Assembly: GCF_000165425.1 (NCBI RefSeq)
Contig: NW_001799122.1
Span: 443,454-507,453 of the forward strand
Direction: 5' to 3'
From: Paramecium tetraurelia
Taxonomy: Eukaryota > Ciliophora > Oligohymenophorea > Peniculida > Parameciidae
Length of the DNA: 64,000 bases
In this document: positions 47,040 through 58,593 of the stretch, one piece after another
Layout of the letters: each line of letters starts with the position of its first letter
Numbering within the stretch: the first letter of the stretch is position 1
The notes under the pieces: generated by a model
What the model was told of the DNA's origin: nothing
Seen by the model: only the letters and a program-made list of their open reading frames with translations
Databases searched by the model: none
Position numbers and translations under genes: made by a program

Positions 47040-47763
47040 ATGCAATATTAATAAGATATCGTGAATCATTATCATTCAATAATTGAATTATATTATAAAG
47101 AGGCAGAGCTAAGTGATGAAAATAAAAGGATAGAAAATTAAGCAGCAACTAAAATTTAGCAATGGTATAGAATGCATGTAAAGAGAATTAAATATCTTAA
47201 AATTAGATATGTAATTTTGCAATCAATTTTATTAGAATACAATTTATATACAAAAGTTTGCTAAAGGTTATCTGGCTAGAATGTTAATGAAAAGAAATAG
47301 CGATAATAGATTTAATGAAAGAAATCTTAAATACTTTAGCTATTAGGCTACTTAAATCCAAAGATATTTTCGTGGATTTCATTATAGAAAATATTATCTA
47401 AACTGGGCTACAAGAAAAGAATACTTGTCCTTCTTGAAAAGAAAAAATGAAACGTTTTTGGAAGAACTCAAGAAAGTGGAAAAGGAGGAGGCTTAATAGT
47501 TAAGAATCAGATAAGAATAACTAGCCAGGACTGAATTCGAGTCTTTGGCTCGTAATTTGCATCATCTTTCGTCTACAAAATCGATTTCAGGCATCTACAG
47601 TCGACCTTTTGGAAATAGGGATATTGTCTTTGATATGGATGTTGAAAGTCACTTGAAGATTGTATTTCATAGCAATTATGAATGGGAAAAGTCATAATAG
47701 ATGTCAAGGTATACAAGAACCAAGAAGTTGAGTATGCAAACAAAATTAAAGCCTTTGAAATGA
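47040..47763 (+). CDS. SPATA17-like IQ-motif protein
   Basis: 232 aa after one 25-nt intron, exact frame. Three IQ-like motifs: ATKIQQWYRMHVKRIKYL, IYIQKFAKGYLARMLMKR and ATQIQRYFRGFHYRKYYL. A coiled stretch (FLEELKKVEKEEAQQLRIRQ) follows, then LARNLHHLSSTKSISGIYSR with a PFGN motif, characteristic of SPATA17 family proteins. SPATA17 is an axonemal/sperm-flagellar IQ protein that binds calmodulin. The match rests on architecture plus the STKSISGIY block. Confidence 0.65.
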
Positions 47764-47892
47764 TGATATATGTTACGTTAATAATCTAAGATCTTGTTGA
47801 TACTGTTTAATTCTTGCGCGTTTGAGTTTCAGTGGGTATCACTAACTCAAATTTTATAATTGAGACATGATTCATAAATATTTATATCTAGC

Positions 47893-48850
47893 ATGATTAT
47901 TTTATTCTTTATTTCTCTTATTACATTTGTGAATTCCCTATCATTGAAATCTGTTCTTATGGCAATAGATTGTGGAGGATAAGAATCATTTAATTCAAAA
48001 GAAGGATTTCTTTATTAAGATGTATTAACTAATTGCTATTTGAGGATTAATATTTTAGTGGGGATTCAAGAGTCTCTGATTACACATATAATGATGTTGT
48101 TTATGATGGAATTGCGTATACATTTACTCCAAAAGTTTATTTTACTGAAAGACACGGCAGCTCATTTGATTATAGCTTACCAATAAATAAGAATGGACAA
48201 TACACAATAATATTGTAATTTGTAGAAGTAAGTGCTTAATCCATAAAAGTTATACTTTTAAAATGAGGGAGAAAGACAATTTGATATCTATATTGGAACT
48301 AAAAGAGTCATACAAAATTTATCTATTATTGACAAAAAGCATTAAAAGGGATCTGCAAAGGAAGTGTTCATTTACATTGAAATTAAATAAGACACAGTTT
48401 TCCACAATGATGAAGAATGCACCAAAGGGTATGTGAATTAGCATATAACAGATTCATTAATGGAAAATTGAAAATTGGATTTAGAAAAGGAGCTGCTGAT
48501 TTACCTAAAGTCGATGGTATCGTGATTGTCAAAGGTCATAATGCTGGAGAAGAAGAAAAAAAGCACTTAATTGATAATTGGGAATAAATGTTAGAAGAAA
48601 ATAGAAAAAAGGAAGCAGAATTATAGAGAGCAGAACTAGAGGCTTAAAATATGATTGTACCTGATTCAGTTGATCCAGAAGTATTTTATTTCTACTAATT
48701 TCATCTCAGGAAGGGGAAGGGTTAATTTCATTCTTATTGTCACCTATTGGAATAGGAATCATAATTTTTGGAATGTTTGTTTTTGGATTGCTAATATTCA
48801 CAGGTGAAAATGAAGATTAAAAAAACAAAAAGAAAAATAAGTCAAAATGA
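47893..48850 (+). CDS. Malectin-like ER membrane protein
   Basis: 286 aa after four introns (23, 22, 23, 29 nt), exact frame; the first ends GAG rather than TAG. Signal peptide MIILFFISLITFVNS, then the malectin fold: SVLMAIDCGGQESFNSKEGF, DDQYFSGDSRVSDY, YTFTPKVYFTERHGSSFDYS, YTIILQFVE, ERQFDIYIGTKRVIQNLSI and GKLKIGF. A Glu/Lys-rich segment and one C-terminal membrane span (SPIGIGIIIFGMFVFGLLIF) with a basic tail complete it. Animal malectin binds diglucosylated N-glycans in the ER with ribophorin; the same topology is seen here. Confidence 0.85.
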
Positions 48851-49614
48851 TTATCGTATTAGTAAATATATGTAAGCAGAGTAGATATGCAATTATGTAA
48901 TACTTTTTATTGAATCCATGTTATAATTGTATAATCAGCTTATGTATACTAAATATTGCTGATATATAAACTAAATAGAAGTATTTCTTAACAGGAAAAC
49001 CGTTTTATATTAATTTCTATTTAGGTTTTATTTGATTAAGGCTTTTCTTTTTTACTGTTAAATGCGTATGCGAATCCATTTAAAGAATTTATATTCTAAT
49101 TATCAAGGCTTCCTATTTTGCATCCATTTAATTTTCTTGTAAAAGAAGAAATTTATTAAATATCATTGAATAAAAAATAAATTTTTTTAACTTTATAAAT
49201 TAGGTTCATCTTAAAAATCTTTAAATTAACTTATTTAAGAGGATGTTAATGATGCTTCCATAAATATGTTAAGATATTTATATTGGATGTTTAATTTTAT
49301 CCATACCCAAGAATTTTTTTTAAATTAATAATTTTGGCTTAGACATTAAACAATTTAACTGTATTTATAAAAAGATGAAATTGTTAATACTTATAATGAT
49401 AGCATTCCAATCCATTCTTATTTTGTTTATATTCACACTATAATCCATGAACCTAAAATAGACTTGATTTACTTGATTCCTTCATTCCTTTTAATTTATT
49501 GAATTTCTTTTGATGTACTCTCTTTATTCGCAAGATTTTATCAAATAAATTAGAATTACGAATTCTTTCTCATATATTTTTATACTATTTATATAAACTA
49601 TTTGTTGAATATAT
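48851..49614. other. Interval with unresolved minus-strand frames
   Basis: About 760 bp. On the minus strand one frame stays open through most of it (…NSLNGFAYAFNSKKEK… near 49050-49090), and a second starts at ATG 49261 (MEASLTSSQISQFKDF…). They look coding in parts, and a one-base insertion near 49105 would join MDAKQEAL to DNQNINSL. I could not build a clean gene; this may be a short frame-broken gene or a relic. Confidence 0.35.
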
Positions 49615-50620
49615 TCATTTTTTTCTAGAACTTCTTTCTCTTTCAAATTAAATGATAACTGGCTTTAATTAAACAGGTCTAAACATTATTTTTTATTCAA
49701 ATGTTTCGGTAGGTTTTAGTTTCACTTCAGATTATTGGATTTCTTTAGAGAGATTCTCTTCTTTAGAAATTTTACTAATGAACTCTATGTTTTAATTATA
49801 CATAGCACTTATGGTGGGTTAAATTACTGCCATAGTAACTTATTATTAATCCTATTAATTATTAATTTTTTATGGAGTAATTTTGGGAGGGCTTAAAGAT
49901 ATCCCTATTTTTTGTTCTAATTGTAAACGAGGGTTGAAACAATCATCCTCAAAAAATACTGTATAATTAAGATTTTTCTATTTTTTCTTTCCCATTAAAG
50001 TGATATGAGCACACTAACCTCAATTTATTCACCAAAGATTTTCTTGTATCTTTGAGTAGAAGTCACTAAATTGTAGTACACATATTAAGCACTTTTATCT
50101 TCTATCATTCTTAAGATTATAACAAGCTTGCCTTAGTAGCAGCCTAGCTCAATCTTCTTGAATTAGATAAAAGACTTATCCTTAAACCGCAATTCATAAA
50201 AATTGAATACTAATCAATGAAAAACTCATTTAGATCTATTTGATCGATGGCATGCTCATCAACATTCACAATAATAATTGATTTCTATGATTCCCATTCT
50301 TAACCAACGAGATTGCTGTTTATGTATAAATTTTATACTTTTTCTGTAATGCTTTAGGCTCTATTTTAATTGCTTAATTAATCACATATGACACTGTATT
50401 CACCAGAATATTCCTCAAATGATGAATTTGGTTTCAAATATCTATGTTTTTCAATATTATTGAGATTCTTCTATTATGAACCTACACTTACTAATTTATT
50501 CCTATTTTATTAAGCTAATCTATACTCATTTTCAGATTGGATTGTAAATTCCGTTTGAAGCCCTAAATTTAGAAATTGATTGGGACAAAAATCAATCATT
50601 TATTTTGTGATTTGATACAT
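49615..50620 (-). CDS. Unknown protein, one frame break
   Basis: Starts MYQITKQMIDFCPNQFLNLG and ends FERERSSRKK. Conserved-looking blocks are NLYINSNLVGQEWESQKSII, VNVDEHAIDQIDLNEFFIDQ, ELRFKDKSFIQFKKIELGCY and QGKLVIILRMIEDKS. Two of these are out of frame with each other; adding one T to the run at 50198-50202 joins them (…IFYELRF…). A 32-nt intron would give VFFEDDCFNPRLQLE. The central part looks like a small beta-rich domain of unknown type. Counting is consistent with one missing base. Confidence 0.5.
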
Positions 50621-50694
50621 TAAGAAAAAATAATTATTTATATAACTTCTTTTTTTGTAAATAAGCCTAAATAGAGAATTTGAAATGCCGATCC

Positions 50695-51267
50695 TTATGA
50701 TTAGAATAATTGGCATAAATTAAACCAGAATTATTAAACCATTTAGTGATTGAAGATGGCAAAAAAATCAAAGGTTTTTTGATATTTCTTACAATAATAA
50801 TATTGAAGTTGCTTCTATGAAAGTAATCCATTCAAATAATTTAAATTGTTTGTAACACCTGAAAAACTTATTTCTAGGAAATCCGATTGTGATGGTGTTG
50901 TTTTATTTGAATAACATAATCCTTATTATATGTAGCATCCTGATCAAGAATTCAAGATGTTTGAATTTTGAAGCAAGAATTTCTATATTTCATTGCGATC
51001 AGTAAATAAATTAGACATTTGGTGAAGCAATCATAAATTTAGGCTGCCAGAAATTTAATCAAATTAGAAAACTCTACACATTTACAAAAAAGAGAATTAT
51101 AATTTATTATATCCAAACAACATGGAAATAGATTATTTTAAGAAAATATCATAAGTTGTGTTATTGAAGAATGGATACTCATAAGAAAAAAATCATTAGC
51201 TTGTGACTTTTTGTGGAAGATAATTACCAATTTAGTGATAGATCTATTATAAAATAAAAAAATGTGA
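50695..51267 (+). pseudogene. Frame-broken coding remnant or error-containing gene
   Basis: Coding-like blocks occur in order but in different frames: LEQLAQIKPELLNHLVIEDG, FDISYNNNIEVAS, ESNPFKQFKLFVTPEKLISR, DGVVLFEQHNPYYMQHPD and KQEFLYFIAISKQIRHLVKQ, ending at TGA 51265-51267. At least three single-base shifts, mostly in T runs, separate them, and no GTA…TAG intron explains them. Either a decaying paralogue or a gene with homopolymer errors. Function unknown. Confidence 0.4.
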
Positions 51268-51369
51268 ACAAAAATCCTGAATAACTAAAAATGGTAAAAA
51301 TAAAAAAAATATTTTTATGAATAAATTTATATAAAAGTATTTTTACTTATTATTTTCTTTTTATATTGC

Positions 51370-51860
51370 AGATTTCATTCAAATTTTGTGAACAGAAAAA
51401 TAAAAGATAGAAAAAAAGGAGAAGGAATTGTTACTAAAATTAGATAACAATAAGAAATAAATGGAGGAGAGCAGCAGAAATAATTACAAAAGGAAAAACT
51501 CTTATAATAGAATTTAAGAGGATTAGATAAAGAAAATATAAATCCATTAAAGATATAACTATTTACAAAATGAAACTCTCTGTCTCATTAAATGATATAG
51601 TAAATCTAGATTTATACAGATATCATTTAATAGCAATTTTGGAGATATTAAACTCATTAAAATATAGGAGATAATAATTTTAAATCTACACCATTTAATA
51701 ACAGAAGACTATATAAAGATAAAGATGAAAAAACTTTGCAAAGAATGTTGATTAACATTGAAAAGTTGAAATCTTAATAATAATTATTATTTGAAAATAA
51801 AAAATAAAAATATGACAATAGACAAGATTTATAGCAATATTTCTTATTATGTTATTATTT
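51370..51860 (+). other. Possible coding region, structure unresolved
   Basis: Charged, coiled-coil-like sequence (TEKQKIEKKEKELLLKLDNN…) starts near 51390 and a second coding-like block (STPFNNRRLYKDKDEKTLQR…) lies near 51690-51760. Several frames are open at once because only TGA stops. I could not choose a gene model. Confidence 0.3.
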
Positions 51861-51891
51861 TGTCAAAAGTTGATATATATATTTTAATTTA

Positions 51892-52368
51892 ATGGGCAGT
51901 GCCTGCAAAAACATGAAAAATACGCAAGATCTAAAGTAAGTTTACATGAATTAAAATGGACCATTTAAATAACTGAAGAGAGCTCATTTTCAACATCCTA
52001 AGTAAATTATGGATTTCTAAAGCTCTCATTCAATCTGTTCTGAAAGAAACTCATCCTAATGCTCAAAAACCATAGGAAATATAAATACTTCAAGTTGTAT
52101 TTAGATGACACGAAGAGACAATCGTTTTTTTACTAAAAGAGTTAGTAGTAGTTTAAATCACAACAGTTTAAATTTTCTCAAAAAAGATGATCTAAATTCA
52201 TAATCTGATTTATCTGTAGAACTAATTGACAACAATTAACTTACATTAATAGTACCTTATCATACAAGAAGATCGTGGAGTAGAAGAAGAGTTACCACTA
52301 AATTTGATTTATTAATGAAAGTGAAAAATAACAAATACCTAGAAAAATATACAAGGAGGTAAACGTGA
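51892..52368 (+). CDS. Small basic protein with MGxxC acylation motif
   Basis: Intron-less frame of 158 aa starting MGSACKNMKNTQDLKQ. Gly-2 followed by Ser and Cys-5 is a classic N-myristoylation plus palmitoylation signal, so it probably sits on membranes. The rest is Ser/Asn/Gln-rich with basic patches (MTRRDNRFFTKRVSSS, HTRRSWSRRRVTTKFD). No domain recognised. Substrate for enzymes such as the DHHC protein at 16656 is conceivable but speculative. Confidence 0.6.
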
Positions 52369-53222
52369 GATTCTTATAATTTTTCAAATCCTCTTTTTTA
52401 TTTATTTGTAAAATATATAAAAATATAATCTTTTAATAAATGTTACTTTAGTGGTTTACATATAAATCCAGATAATCTAATTATGTTGGATGTCAAAATT
52501 TCTGTTAAAATATCATATTAAGAAATTCAAATATATTGATAGTAATAATAAAAATATATGTGAATTAACATAAATACACTCTTTGGAATGTGAAAAACAC
52601 TATAAATAACAAGAATATTTAATTGAAATATCTAGCAGGATTCTAGAGTTGTTGTCTTTTGTGAGCTTACGATTTTAAGTGTTAAAAAGTAAATGCTACT
52701 ATAATTAGATATTTACAATGTTATGTTCAAATAAGTTATAATAGTGTTTAAAACAATTTTTTTAAAGAAACAGCTTATAGAAAATATCGAATTATTAATA
52801 TAACATTCATTTTAACATCCTATTTAATTTGATAAATGTGATCTTTAAAGTTGTAACATTATGTATTTAATTATAAAGCCATCTTCTAATTACAATTAAT
52901 ATATTGTTTTTGAAATTTACAAAACAGAAGGAATGTAAATTTGTATGAAATATCTGCTAAAAATTTTAAGAAGTTACTTCTTTCAGCAAATACATTATTA
53001 ATACTATATAATTTTATAATTTCAGGATTAAATGATTATTTCTGAGAATTTAAGACTAAACGTAATACCAAGTTTTAAGAAGTGAAAGGAAATATGGTTA
53101 GACTCCATGAGATTAAAAAAGTAGTTTTAAGCAAAAGAACTTGATGTTATTGTAAATGCTGATAGTAATTATGAGTATGAAATTATAAATAAATTGATTA
53201 ATTAAAATAATAAAACGTGTTT
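52369..53222. other. Intergenic interval
   Basis: About 850 bp upstream of the VPS10 gene, AT-rich on both strands. No coding-like frame, repeat or hairpin stood out. It probably includes the receptor's promoter. Confidence 0.45.
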
Positions 53223-55700
53223 ATGATGTTAGTAATACTCTTGATGATCATGCAGACGTTTGCATCTAATATTGATGTTTAAATTTCTTATATCGATGCT
53301 TCTTTAATAAACATTCATTGGTGTAGCGATACTGTATTGGCACTAACTTCAAAAGGATCTGTATACAGAAGTGATGATCGAGGCCGTCAATGGACCAAAA
53401 TGTCTGAGATTTTTCATCGTAAAGCACTAATTTAGCTTGAGGATGCTGGTGATAGAGTTGGAATAGTAAATAATTTGGTTGCAAGTCCTGTTGATAAATA
53501 ACTCATTCTTTTTACAGGCACCGATTAAATTGCATGGATATCACTTGATTGTGGTAAAACTATCACAGCAGTTAATGCAGGTAAGTAATTGAGGGAATAT
53601 TAATTTCATCCAATTGAGAAAGATTGGATTCTTGCCTCTGCATGGAAACAATGTGGTTCAGATGAACTTCTTGCTGGTAAACCTTGTGTCTCATACAAGG
53701 AACTTTTGTTAAGTCAGGATACAGGAATCACATGGCTGTCCATAGCTACTTATGTCAATCAATTTACTTGGGGTGTTAAAAACAAAGACATGGCCAAGTA
53801 TACTCCAAAAGAACGAATTCTAGCATCATTTGATCCTCAAGGAAGAGGACATTAATCAATCAGTAGTTGGAATATGGATGCAAATTTATATTACAGCGAT
53901 GATTTCTTTCAAACTCGTACTTTAAGTGTACCAGCAGGTTCTAGATTTTTATTGACAGAATCCTTCCTATTTGTAGCTAAAGTCACATCATAATATACCT
54001 AAGAGGTTAGTTTATATGTAAGTGGTACTGAATTAGGATAATATAAATATGCAATTATCGATGCCGATTCAAAATTATTAGAACACTCTTATAGTATTTT
54101 GGATACCTCAGAAAATCAAGTTTTCATGGTTGTTAATCATTTGAAGCCATCCTCTCCTTTGGGGGTAATTTATATAAGTGACTCTACTGGTACAAGGTAT
54201 TCTAGATCTCTGGAGAATGTGGCCAGATTAGAAAACAGTGCAGAGTTCTATAGAGTTCAAGGATTAGAAGGAATTTATTTGGCTAATGTTTATGCTGAAG
54301 ATCAAGCTAAAATATATTCTCATCAAGTCTTAGAAGCTATGGAAGAAGGATTCTATGCTTAATAAAATGGATTTAAAGATGAAGACTTGAAGAAATACAA
54401 ATAAACAAGGATTACTTTTGATAAAGGTGGTTAATGGGTTCCATTGAAGGTATAATTATTAAATTTATGATTAGCCACCCACAGTTGATGCAGATGGAAA
54501 ACCAATTAATTGTAATAAGTGTTAGTTACATATTCATCTTAGTTAAGCCTTTTATTAATTTGCACCAATCTATACTTAAACCAATTCAATAGGAGTAATT
54601 GTGGCTACAGGATCTATTGGGAAATATTTAAGTTACAGATAGGATTAAGTAAATACGTATTTGAGTAGAGATGGTGGTTTAACTTGGATTGAAATTAAAA
54701 AGGGTTCATATATTTATGAAATGAGTAATCATGGAGGGTTGATTGTTATGTCTAAAGATTAAGAGACAACCAATCAGATAGTCTACTCTTGGAATGGTGG
54801 AATAGAATGGGCTCCATTCAATTTTTTAGATTAGAAGGCCGAAATATCAAATATTATTACTGAACCTTAGAATAAAGGAACTAGATTTATAGCATATGGT
54901 TCTATCTAATTAGAATCTAATGGTATCAAAACTGAATAGGGATTGCTTGCTACTATAGATTTAGATGAATTGCATTAGAGGAATTGTATTGGTTAAGATA
55001 AACCAGGAGAAGTAGGTAGTGACTATGAATTATGGACACCTTCTGGTTTAGTCAATCCAGAATGCTTATTCGGTAAAAAGGTAACTTACATGAGAAAAAG
55101 AAGAGAAGCAGCTTGTTATAATCCAGATACTCTTGAGAAGATCATAAGTGTCACACCATGCCAATGTTCGTAGGAAGATTATGAATGCGATTTAGGATTT
55201 GTGATGAATAATTAATTATGTGTACCTATTGATGGTACCATCAATGTTGATCCTCCTGCCGAATGCAATGACTATTACACTGTTTCCAGTGGATATAGAA
55301 AAATAGCAGGAGATATTTGTGAGGGAGGAGTCGAACATCCCTCAATGAGATTCAGTTGTCCTAATAGTAAGGGTTGGATCTTCGATTGGCTTGTTATTGG
55401 AGGAATCCTTTTTGGATTATTTTGGGTGTACAATAATTAAGATAAAGTCAAAGAATATTTTACTAGGACTGAAATGAGTCAACTTCCACAATCTAAATCA
55501 GATGTATTTGTATATTTTATTATTAGAAATTAATAAAGTAATTATAATAGAAATAACCAAAGCAATAGTAATAACAACAATAATATTAACCTATTAATCT
55601 TGAATAAAATGATTAGTAAGATTAGAAATTTGATGAGGAGTTGATTGAGAAAGATGAAAATATTTAAATGGATGATGATGGTTCTCACGAGTTGATTTGA
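53223..55700 (+). CDS. VPS10/sortilin-family sorting receptor
   Basis: 809 aa after two introns (25 and 23 nt), exact frame. Signal peptide (MMLVILLMIMQTFAS), then the ten-bladed VPS10 propeller with Asp-box repeats such as SVYRSDDRGRQWTKM, SLDCGKTI, LSQDTGITWLS and YLSRDGGLTWIEI. The Cys-rich 10CC module follows (CPCQCSQEDYECDLGF-type spacing, NPECLFGKKVTYMRKR, GDICEGGVEHP). One membrane span (WLVIGGILFGLFWVY) and a cytosolic tail with a Gln run and an acidic end (MDDDGSHELI) complete it. VPS10 receptors carry hydrolases from Golgi to lysosome-like compartments; in ciliates relatives sort dense-core granule cargo. Confidence 0.9.
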
Positions 55701-55767
55701 TTATTATGACTGTTATTAATATTTTTAATCCTCCAATTAATTTATATGCATCTTCAACTTTCAGATT

Positions 55768-55924
55768 ATTGTATTGTATTGTATTGTATTGTATTGTATT
55801 GTATTGTATTGTATTGTATTGTATTGTATTGTATTGTATTGTATTGTATTGTATTGTATTGTATTGTATTGTATTGTATTGTATTGTATTGTATTGTATT
55901 GTATTGTATTGTATTGTATTGTAT
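55768..55924. repeat. Pentanucleotide microsatellite (ATTGT)n, about 31 copies
   Basis: Perfect 5-bp tandem repeat of about 157 bp in the gap between the convergent VPS10 and ANP32-like genes. All frames are open on both strands because the unit has no TGA, giving artefactual CIVLY or NTIQY repeat proteins that are not genes. Confidence 0.95.
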
Positions 55925-56020
55925 AATAATTTAATTCTCCTTTCAAAGGGAATAGCCAATATAAAAATATATATTTGCAATAAGTTTTTATTCATATTTT
56001 TCATTAAATATTTTAATGTA

Positions 56021-56784
56021 TCATTTTTTAACTTTCTTTTTCTTCTTGTTGCTTTCTGACTCACTTTCTTCCACTTCACTATATTCCTCATCTTCTTCGT
56101 CATCAGATATAGAAAAACTGTCATCGTCGTCTTCATCTATCTAAATTTATATTATTCACATATTACCTCCTCTTCGTCTTCTTCTTCATCCTCCTCATCA
56201 TCATCATAAATTTCGGTCTTTTCCCTAACAATCTTACCTTTCTTGTCCTTTCCATCCCAGGGCCTTAAGTTTTGGTAGCAGATCCCCAAATTTTGGTTGT
56301 AAAATTATCATCATCACAAACCAGGATTTTTCTCTAGAAATAGGTGTGTTAATTGGTCGAGTTATTTTAATTACTCAATTTCCTAGTGAATAATGGAAGG
56401 GTCATACATCGAAATCTTTGATTTGATTCTTCTTGAGATTCAAAAATGTTAAAGATGGAAATTTCTACACTATCGATTTAATGCTTCCTTCCTCCAAAAG
56501 CATTTTCTTCTAAATTCAATGAATTAATATTTTTATAATCTGAGAGATTGCTTATGGGATTGAAGTTTACATCTCTAAAATCCCAATTATTCTATCCATA
56601 TTATAAATGCAATACATAAATTCGAAAATGTTCGTAAATAATCATCGATCTCCTTGCTAAACTCCTGAATCTATATACCCTAGAAATGCAAGGAATTTAT
56701 TTTAGAATCATTCTGTCTTGATTAAGAACGTCTTTGTTTCTGAATTTGCTCTAAGATTTTATTCTTCTATGAGCTTCCCTTCAT
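56021..56784 (-). pseudogene. ANP32-like leucine-rich acidic protein, frame disrupted
   Basis: N-terminal basic segment, then leucine-rich repeats (SDYKNINSLNLEENAF; VQKFPSLTFLNLKKNQIKDF; LKQLDQLTHLFLEKNP), an LRR cap (NLRPWDGKDKKGK) and a long acidic tail (YDDDEEDEEEDEEE…, SISDDEEDEEYSEVEES) with a final Lys patch. This is the ANP32/acidic LRR layout, seen in nuclear phosphatase- and histone-binding proteins. The homologous blocks lie in different frames: one extra base near 56488-56496, two compensating shifts at about 56298-56324, and a phase mismatch at the first intron (about 56600). Two normal introns remain. Either a decaying duplicate or a gene with several errors. Confidence 0.6.
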
Positions 56785-57247
56785 TTTGTGATTAAGATTA
56801 AATTGTAATAACAGATAATATTAAATTTATTAAAAATGAAAATAATATTTTAGGTTATGTTCGCTTTATAAACTATACCATCAAGTGCTTCCATTTAAAT
56901 ATTAATTACTCTCTCACTTTCTCCTTTAAATCTATTTAATAAATTAAGTTAGCAAGCCAACTATAGGTAAGATCTAACTATCAAATGCTGTTTTAGAACG
57001 TCAAAAGAGTTTCTTATATAAATAATTCTAATTTAAGGATACATCTAATTTAATTTCCTAAGATATAATAATCTCTTAGTAAATAACCAATCTCTTAAGA
57101 TAAATTGAGGCCGTTACATCAGGGATGATACAAATAGAGGATTTAGATTGAAGAGATTAATTGTAGAACTTATAATTATAAAATTATTATTAGTGGATAT
57201 TTCAAATTTGTATTAATATAATTTTTTTAATATATTTCTCACATTAA
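56785..57247. other. Divergent intergenic interval
   Basis: About 460 bp between the ANP32-like and PTPA genes. AT-rich; no frame or structure of note. Confidence 0.45.
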
Positions 57248-58277
57248 ATGGACATATAATATGACTGGTCGAATCACCAATTCCAATAGGTGGAGAAGAA
57301 GATTATAACTGAATAGGATGTCGAGAAATTCAAGAAGACAAAAATACTGGGCGAATTATTGGCATTCTTATAATCACTAATACAATCAATCTAAAATAAG
57401 AAGATTTCGTAAACAAAAGATAATGAGAAGTTCATTCACATTTGTATTTTATTATCCTACATTTAGAATAATTGTTTGTGTAGTTAGAGTAGTTACTTTA
57501 GAAAGTGCCACCAATCCAATAATCAATGAGATACGGTAATAAAGCCTTTAGAGATTGGTTGGATTAAATTAACCCCATAGTTGATGATTATCTCAAGAAG
57601 TAACTACCATAGAATTTGCAAAATGCTGCCGTTGAACTTCGATCTTATTTATTGGATTCATTTGGAAATAAACAAAGAATAGACTATGGAACAGGACATG
57701 AATTCTAATTCTTCCTCTTCCTGTTTTCTTTATTTAGATTGGGCATTTACACTGAGAAGGATTACGAAGGAATAGTGAGATTAGCATTTTATAAGTATTC
57801 AAACATCAATTACAACTTTAGGTATATCGATTTTGCAAGAAAAGTTCAGATGACTTACATGCTTGAGCCAGCAGGTTCTCACGGTGTTTGGGGATTGGAT
57901 GATTATTAATTTTTACCTTTCGTTTTTGGAGCTGCAGAATTGGTAAGAAAATGAAAGTATTCTTAGATATAAAATGATGATGGTTTACTTCCTGACAGTA
58001 TTATCAAAGAGAATGTAATAAAGAATTATAAAGCAGAATACATGTTTTTTTAATGTATAGACATTCATTAATAATGTATAACATCCTTTTTATATACCTA
58101 TTTTAGGTGAAAAAAGGACCATTCCATGAGCATAGTCCAATTTTGCATAGTCTTACTAATTTGACTGGATGGGAGAAGGTGTGCTCAGGATTAATAAAAA
58201 TGTTCTAAGGAGAAGTATTATTTAAGCATCCAGTGATAAAACACACATATTTTGGAACGATTGTTGAGTTTAAATGA
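57248..58277 (+). CDS. PTPA, PP2A activator peptidyl-prolyl isomerase (one frame break)
   Basis: About 316 aa with three introns (23, 24, 31 nt). Family blocks are unmistakable: [100 protein letters not shown] and the ending [14 protein letters not shown] folds and activates PP2A catalytic subunits. The total is one base over a multiple of three. Removing one T from the T7 run at 58045-58051 gives MFFNVQTFINNVKKGPF, which fits the family, so a homopolymer error or a recent mutation is likely there. Confidence 0.9.
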
Positions 58278-58593
58278 AAAATAATTTGTGTAAATCAAAT
58301 AATAAATAAACTATTTTTATTACTTCTGCTATGATTCATTTAATATTTTTTAGTAACATTCCTTATAATAACAATCAATTCAATTTCTATCAATTTTGTA
58401 GAATTGTTGCATCTTGATTTACTTAAAAATTACTTCAAAATGATATAATAGTATTTTGATGGATTTAAATAATAAACTCAAAAATTAAAATGAATTGTGA
58501 ATAATAGCAATAATCTGAAAAAGAATGATAAACATGTTTGATTAAAAAATGAAAAATATGAGGTTTTCTGACTTTAACTTAAATTATAAAAAT
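58278..58593. other. Convergent intergenic interval
   Basis: About 315 bp, AT-rich, between the ends of PTPA and the PP2C gene. Nothing recognised. Confidence 0.45.

Noticed and set aside
55594-56136. Long ORFs with CIVLY or NTIQY repeats
   Set aside because: A 5-bp repeat without TGA is open in all frames; no coding-like flanks are in frame with it.
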